Assembly (NCBI RefSeq): GCF_001590685.1
Contig: NZ_CP014616.1
Location: 1,363,001-1,427,000 of the forward strand
Direction of reading: 5' to 3'
From: Sporosarcina psychrophila
GTDB taxonomy: Bacteria; Bacillota; Bacilli; Bacillales_A; Planococcaceae
Length of the DNA: 64,000 bases
The notes under the pieces are model-generated. The model was not told the origin of the DNA, ran no database searches, and saw only the letters and a program-made list of their open reading frames with translations. The first letter of the stretch is position 1. Each line of letters starts with the position of its first letter. Of this stretch, positions 59,727-64,000 are shown piece after piece. The translations under genes were made by a program, and so were the position numbers.

Positions 59727-60478
59727 TGGATTTAAAGCTTACCGGTAAAAATGTTCTCATTACAGGCTCTAGTATGGGGATAGGCAAGGCAATTGCTTTA
59801 GCTTTTGCTGAACAGGGAGCAAATATTTTAATAAACTATATTGGCAGCGATCAAGAGGCGGAAACAGTTCGTCTACAAGCGAAGGACCATGGCGTGAATG
59901 CACTAAAATATTGTGCGGATGTATCTGACTCTAAACAAGTGCAGGATATGTTTCAGTATATGGACAACCAGATAGGAGCAATTGATATTCTTGTCAACAA
60001 TGCTGGGTTTGCACAGAATGCTCCTATTACAGATTTAACTGATGAGCAGTGGGACAAAATGATAAAGGTTCATCTTTACGGAAACTTTTATAATTGCCGA
60101 GAAGCGGCGAAAAGAATGAAGGAAAAAAATAAAGGTAAAATTATTAACATCTCTTCAGATATAGGAAGTCTAGGGTGTGAAGAATTTACCCATTATTCAG
60201 CGGCAAAAGGCGGTATTAATGCTTTTACCAAAGCTTTGGCAAGAGAGTTGGCACCGAATATATTGGTCAACGCTGTAGCGCCTAGTGGAACACATACTGG
60301 CATCCTCGAAGCGTTCGGTGAAAACTATATCGCGGAAGAGTCAGCGAAATATCCACTAAAGCGCTTGGCACAACCTGAGGAAATCGCCAAAACTGTGTTA
60401 TTTTTAGCATCAGAAAATGCGGATTTTTATACAGGTCAAATACTAACTCCAAACGGTGGAGTAGTTATGAACGGATAA
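59726..60478 (+). CDS. Short-chain dehydrogenase/reductase
   Basis: Classical SDR, 250 residues. The cofactor motif TGSSMGIGKAI is TGxxxGxG; NNAG (ILVNNAGFAQNA); catalytic Ser in NISSDIGS; and the YxxxK in YSAAKGGINAF. FabG-like, with a SGTHTGILEAF region near the active-site lid. NADPH is likely. Its place between a chemoreceptor and a sodium/solute symporter points to catabolism of the imported compound, not fatty acid synthesis; inference from context. Confidence 0.9.
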   Translation: MDLKLTGKNVLITGSSMGIGKAIALAFAEQGANILINYIGSDQEAETVRLQAKDHGVNALKYCADVSDSKQVQDMFQYMDNQIGAIDILVNNAGFAQNAPITDLTDEQWDKMIKVHLYGNFYNCREAAKRMKEKNKGKIINISSDIGSLGCEEFTHYSAAKGGINAFTKALARELAPNILVNAVAPSGTHTGILEAFGENYIAEESAKYPLKRLAQPEEIAKTVLFLASENADFYTGQILTPNGGVVMNG

Positions 60479-60504
60479 AAGATAGATGAGGAGCACTTGA
60501 ATTG

Positions 60505-62016
60505 ATGAATATCGTCGTATTTTGTGTATATTTAGTTTTTATTTATTACATTGGCTATAAAGGGTATAAGCGCGTCAAAACTGCCGAAGATTTAATTGTG
60601 GCGGGCTGGAGTATGCCGTTATCTGTTGTAACTGGGAGTTTAATTGCCGCGTTATTAGCAGCTCCATTCTTTTTTGCTGCTGTCGGCTCAGGTTATACAA
60701 GTGGAGGCTTTGAAGGGTCCGCAACAATGGGCGGCCTAGGTACATGTATGATTTTAGGGGCATTAATCTGGACTAAGCCCCTAAGAAGATTAAGAGGATG
60801 GACACTAGCGGACTACTACGGATTGAGATATGGTAGTAAAAGATTAGGAGCATACACGGGAATCGTGATGGCGGTAGCATTTGGTATTTTCAATGCCGCA
60901 GCTCTCACTGTTGGGGGTACTTATATTATCCAACAACTTTTCCAAATCGATTTCCTTCCAGCTGCACTATTATTTGTTTCGTTAACGGCACTCTACTCCG
61001 TTATTGGAGGCTTATGGGCTGTCGCTTACACCGAAATTGTTCAAGGGGCACTAGCGGTAGCCGGAATCCTTGGGATAACCATATTTGTTTTATTCTATTA
61101 TCCTGATGTTACATTTAACCCTGATTGGTGGAATGTAAATGAATTATTTAGTAGAGGTGGAGTTGAATTCTGGACACTCTATTTAGTTTTAGCTCTTGGT
61201 GATATTCCAGCAGTGGACTTAGGTCAGCGTGTTGCAGCGGCAAAAAGTCCGCGTGTCGCACAGCTGAGTATGATTATTGCAGGTTCAGTAATCATCGCTA
61301 TTAGTTGGATACCTGGAATGTTAGGGGAAGCTTTTAAATCTATTTATCCGAACAGTTCCAATCCCGAAACATTGATGCTTGTTTTTGCACAAGGTTATTT
61401 CCCACCTATTTTATCTGCTATCTTTTTAACAGCGATGGCGGCGATGGGTATGTCAACTGTTGCGGCATGTTATGTAGCAACCTCAGGAATTGTTACTAAA
61501 AATATTTATTTAGATTTTATTAATAAGAATCCTGATCCGAAAAAACTATTGTTTTATTCCAGAATGGTGATTCTTGCAAGTGCATTGTTAGGTTTAATCC
61601 TGGCGCTAAGTGCTCAAAAAGTTATTGATTTAGCCTATTTAGCATGGGATGTTGTATTTGTTACATTGTTCTGGCCAATCGTTTTAGGCCCATTTTGGAA
61701 GCGGGTAAGTACTCCGGCTGTATGGGCAAGTATATCTGTTGGACTCGTATATTATATTATTACTTCACTTACTCACGTTCCTGGGCCGAAAATTCAATCG
61801 GATGGGTTTTTGGGCTTGTTGGGCGAATTGTGGCTAACGCCTGTTTTCTCAGGTGTGATTTTTTCTGGAGTGACAATTATTGTAATAAGTCTATTAATCC
61901 CACCTACCCAACACGTTCTTGACATGCATGAAATTGAAAAAAATAAAGAACTTGATCACGTTGGAAGTAAAGAAGAACTAGAAATATTGAATACTTCAAA
62001 ACAACCAAATATCTGA
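60505..62016 (+). CDS. Sodium:solute symporter family protein
   Basis: A 503-residue membrane transporter of the SSS family with about 13 helices and an acidic cytosolic tail. The family's signature region GSGYTSGGFEGSATMGG.. and the later GDIPAVDLGQRVAAAKS are visible. The start at 60505 is preferred; a TTG precedes it at 60502. Third gene of the operon, so it may import the compound sensed by the MCP and oxidised by the SDR. Substrate unknown. Confidence 0.9.
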   Translation: MNIVVFCVYLVFIYYIGYKGYKRVKTAEDLIVAGWSMPLSVVTGSLIAALLAAPFFFAAVGSGYTSGGFEGSATMGGLGTCMILGALIWTKPLRRLRGWTLADYYGLRYGSKRLGAYTGIVMAVAFGIFNAAALTVGGTYIIQQLFQIDFLPAALLFVSLTALYSVIGGLWAVAYTEIVQGALAVAGILGITIFVLFYYPDVTFNPDWWNVNELFSRGGVEFWTLYLVLALGDIPAVDLGQRVAAAKSPRVAQLSMIIAGSVIIAISWIPGMLGEAFKSIYPNSSNPETLMLVFAQGYFPPILSAIFLTAMAAMGMSTVAACYVATSGIVTKNIYLDFINKNPDPKKLLFYSRMVILASALLGLILALSAQKVIDLAYLAWDVVFVTLFWPIVLGPFWKRVSTPAVWASISVGLVYYIITSLTHVPGPKIQSDGFLGLLGELWLTPVFSGVIFSGVTIIVISLLIPPTQHVLDMHEIEKNKELDHVGSKEELEILNTSKQPNI

Positions 62017-62022
62017 GTTGGT

Positions 62023-62057
62023 AACAGGACATGCTTAATTGTGTGTCCTGTTTTTTT
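62023..62057 (+). terminator. Terminator of the symporter operon
   Basis: AACAGGACA (62023-62031) pairs with TGTCCTGTT (62044-62052), then TTTTT. Confidence 0.82.
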
Positions 62058-62145
62058 GAATTCTATCTACCATATCTGATTAATTTATCAAACATAAATA
62101 TTTTTTCTAATAGTAATATTGGATTACAAAAACTTCATATCGTAG

Positions 62146-62724
62146 CTAGAGGTCTAAAGAATGAAAGCGATCCGCAACGAAAGTCAAGTCCTCCAAAAAT
62201 AAGTTACGTAAGTTTGGACGTCGTCTAACTGCAAGTGGATGGTAGGCGACCGCTGTTTGGAATCCACGTATATCGTGCCAACTACTCCGCATTGACTTCA
62301 CTTCGGCTTCAGGATTTTGAAAAAAAGACTGAACGGCTACATTTCCTAAACAAAGAATGAGAGTAGGCTTTTTTTCTGTAAGCTGCTGTTCTAAATGCCT
62401 CATACAAATTTGACGTACTAATTCTTTGTCGTATGCTCGAACGGGCTTCCTTTTTAGTATAAAAGTGACATACAGATCATCTATTTTCAAGCCAGCTTCA
62501 TTTGCAACTTCTTGTAGCGTTTGCCGCGTTCCACAAACAAATGACTCGCCTTCACGATCTTCACGTGCTCCGGGATTGTCAAGAATAATCATAATCGTGG
62601 CCGCTGGATTACCTTCACCCCATACCATCCGTGTCCCTTGTTCATAAAGGCCGCATTCCTGGCAATTTACAAGGTGATCAGGGGTTGGCTCCTCCAATAA
62701 CATTTTTGGACAGAAGACAGGCAT
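62146..62724 (-). CDS. Uracil-DNA glycosylase-family protein, family 4-like
   Basis: 192 residues, UDG superfamily: NPGAREDREG matches motif A, LILCLGNVAVQSFF the core strand and YHPLAVRRRPNLR motif C with the catalytic-region His. Cysteines at 21, 24 and 107 would be three ligands of a 4Fe-4S cluster, but the third expected position (KCRPP in typical proteins) reads KRKPV. DNPG replaces GEAPG. It therefore resembles a Bacillales subgroup with an altered cluster site. DNA repair is likely, activity uncertain. Confidence 0.8.
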   Translation of the reverse strand: MPVFCPKMLLEEPTPDHLVNCQECGLYEQGTRMVWGEGNPAATIMIILDNPGAREDREGESFVCGTRQTLQEVANEAGLKIDDLYVTFILKRKPVRAYDKELVRQICMRHLEQQLTEKKPTLILCLGNVAVQSFFQNPEAEVKSMRSSWHDIRGFQTAVAYHPLAVRRRPNLRNLFLEDLTFVADRFHSLDL

Positions 62725-62992
62725 TATTTTCAGCTCACTTTGACGTTTATTTGCAAAAAAAAAGAGGAAGCGCCTGAAACAGAAGAACGCAGCCTTAGTA
62801 CGCCACTACCTGTGGTAATAGCTAGGCCCTTTTGCAGATTATCCCCAGAGAAGCTTTATAATTTCCAGTGCACTAAGGAAAGCTTTCCACTAACCAATGG
62901 ATTTCAATCAGATTCACAGCATATAGGTTAAATGTGGTAAAATTATTATAATATTTCGATGTTTATTATTCTTATGTGAATGGGGTGTGGGG

Positions 62993-63844
62993 ATGGAGTT
63001 TAGATATTATCAAGATGTGCAAAAATTTGCATTGAAAGCTGAACCTGTTTTAGGTAAAAGGGAAGATGTATACAGTCTTTTTTTCGGTGTATTGCAGGCA
63101 ATTAAAGCAGGTCGATATGAGAAGCCGTTTATGGCGACGATTGAAGAGGAGGGGCAGGTGCTAGCCTTATTTCAAATGACCTATCCACATCCGTTAAACC
63201 TAATTTTTGCGGATGAAAGCCGGTTGGAAGAATGTATGGATTTGTTAATAAGAAACCTATTGGAACTTAAAATTGAAATTAGTTCCATCATAGGTTTAAA
63301 ACCGTGGGCATTCCTCTTCAGTAAGAAATGGGAAGTGAAAACAAGTGTGTATCCTCAATTGATGATGGACCAGGGATTGTATCGATTAGATAATATAGAT
63401 GAAACACTTGAACACAGTCCAGGCTCTTGGCGTTTGGCAAATACGGATGATTGTTTACTCATCGAGATGTGGTTCAACTTGTTTGAGGAAGATGCAGGAC
63501 TTCCGCTAACAGCAGTGGAAGATGTGAAAAAGCGAGTTGCATCATTTGTAGCCGAACAGGAAGTATTTTTGTGGGAGGATAATGGCAAAGTAGTTTCCAT
63601 GATGAAAAAAGCCCGACCGACAAATCATGGCGTAACTGTCTCCCTTGTATTTACACCAAAGGAAGAGCGAAAGAAAGGCTACGCGCGGACGATGGTAGCA
63701 GCTGGAACAAAGGAACTTCTAAAAAAATATGATTTTTGTGTGCTTTACACTGATTTGATGAATCCGACAGCAAATAAAATCTACCAAGAGATCGGCTACA
63801 AGAGAATTGCAGATTCTATACAGATTGGATTTAGCTTGAAATGA
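62993..63844 (+). CDS. GNAT-family N-acetyltransferase
   Basis: A 283-residue protein with a C-terminal GNAT domain (about 130-280): the acetyl-CoA-binding segment VSLVFTPKEERKKGYARTMVAAGTKELL has the R/K-x-x-G-Y-A/G loop, and a typical end YQEIGYKRIADSIQIGF follows. The N-terminal half (about 1-125) is a divergent GNAT-like or accessory domain. Target unknown. ATG at 62993 preferred over GTG at 62987. Possibly acetylates amines or ribosomal proteins; no specific evidence. Confidence 0.8.
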   Translation: MEFRYYQDVQKFALKAEPVLGKREDVYSLFFGVLQAIKAGRYEKPFMATIEEEGQVLALFQMTYPHPLNLIFADESRLEECMDLLIRNLLELKIEISSIIGLKPWAFLFSKKWEVKTSVYPQLMMDQGLYRLDNIDETLEHSPGSWRLANTDDCLLIEMWFNLFEEDAGLPLTAVEDVKKRVASFVAEQEVFLWEDNGKVVSMMKKARPTNHGVTVSLVFTPKEERKKGYARTMVAAGTKELLKKYDFCVLYTDLMNPTANKIYQEIGYKRIADSIQIGFSLK

Positions 63845-64000
63845 AAAAGGTGTGATCTTTATAGGAAATCTGAATCACATAGTTGATCGAAATTTATATG
63901 GAAAATATCTGATATGGGAAAAAAAATTCCGAAACTAGAAGATAAATATGACACAAACAATCACAATAACTAGCTGGAAAGTACAGAGAAGAAGGCGTGG

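Overview
This window looks like chromosomal DNA of a spore-forming Bacillales species, most likely Planococcaceae (Sporosarcina-like). It is moderately AT-rich, uses strong AGGAGG-type ribosome binding sites with many TTG/GTG starts, and encodes Bacillales marker genes: ypdA (bacillithiol pathway), ytaF, yusW-like, yflT-like, ribDEBAH with an FMN riboswitch, opuA with a GbsR-type repressor, and the yrrT/mccAB sulfur genes. The assignment rests on gene content only. I saw no tRNA, rRNA, CRISPR array, transposase or prophage gene.

Layout. 0-6 kb: repeat-rich leader, then an ABC-2 type export operon (secreted/anchored protein, two permeases, ATPase, YdcF-like protein). 6-8 kb: surface SGNH esterase with three SLH domains. 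8.7-16.7 kb: histidine pathway (hisJ divergent from hisZGDB-AF-IE-C); hisH is missing from its usual place and the gap holds a hairpin repeat. 17-20.5 kb: AT-rich leader, then an ATP-grasp enzyme paired with a chemoreceptor. 20.6-24.2 kb: rlmN, small membrane and stress proteins, and a 12-unit, 41-bp intergenic tandem array. 24.4-27.9 kb: BlaI-type repressor, M56 protease, BdbD/BdbC disulfide pair, DedA protein. 28.3-31.9 kb: two-component system with SCO1 and a divergent two-domain YtkA/FixH-like lipoprotein (copper/oxidase maintenance). 31.9-34 kb: sigma-54 and YtaF. 34-37.5 kb: methyl-cycle and reverse transsulfuration genes (yrrT-luxS-mccA-mccB). 37.6-41.1 kb: a second chemoreceptor, OsmC, and a multidomain DUF2087/GIY-YIG-like protein. 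41.6-45.4 kb: OpuA glycine betaine importer with repressor and operator. 45.6-49.3 kb: riboflavin operon under an FMN riboswitch; ribD carries a frameshift. 49.5-51.8 kb: polar amino acid ABC importer. 52-54.3 kb: ASCH protein, membrane protein, and an ECF sigma factor paired with an unusual membrane protein. 54.4-64 kb: YpdA, S66 peptidase, a c-di-GMP-I riboswitch upstream of a chemoreceptor-SDR-symporter operon, a uracil-DNA-glycosylase-like protein and a GNAT.

Most notable. (1) An ECF sigma factor overlaps a single-pass membrane protein whose outer part is a signal peptidase I fold lacking both catalytic residues: a candidate pseudo-peptidase anti-sigma factor. (2) A c-di-GMP riboswitch with two terminators precedes a chemoreceptor, a dehydrogenase and a sodium/solute symporter. 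(3) A perfectly periodic 41-bp intergenic array is built of ~20.5-bp half-units (two helical turns). (4) A modular, hairpin-rich MITE-like family occurs in four copies, with compensatory changes in a conserved stem. (5) hisH is absent from an otherwise complete his operon. (6) ribD has a one-base frameshift at an A-run.
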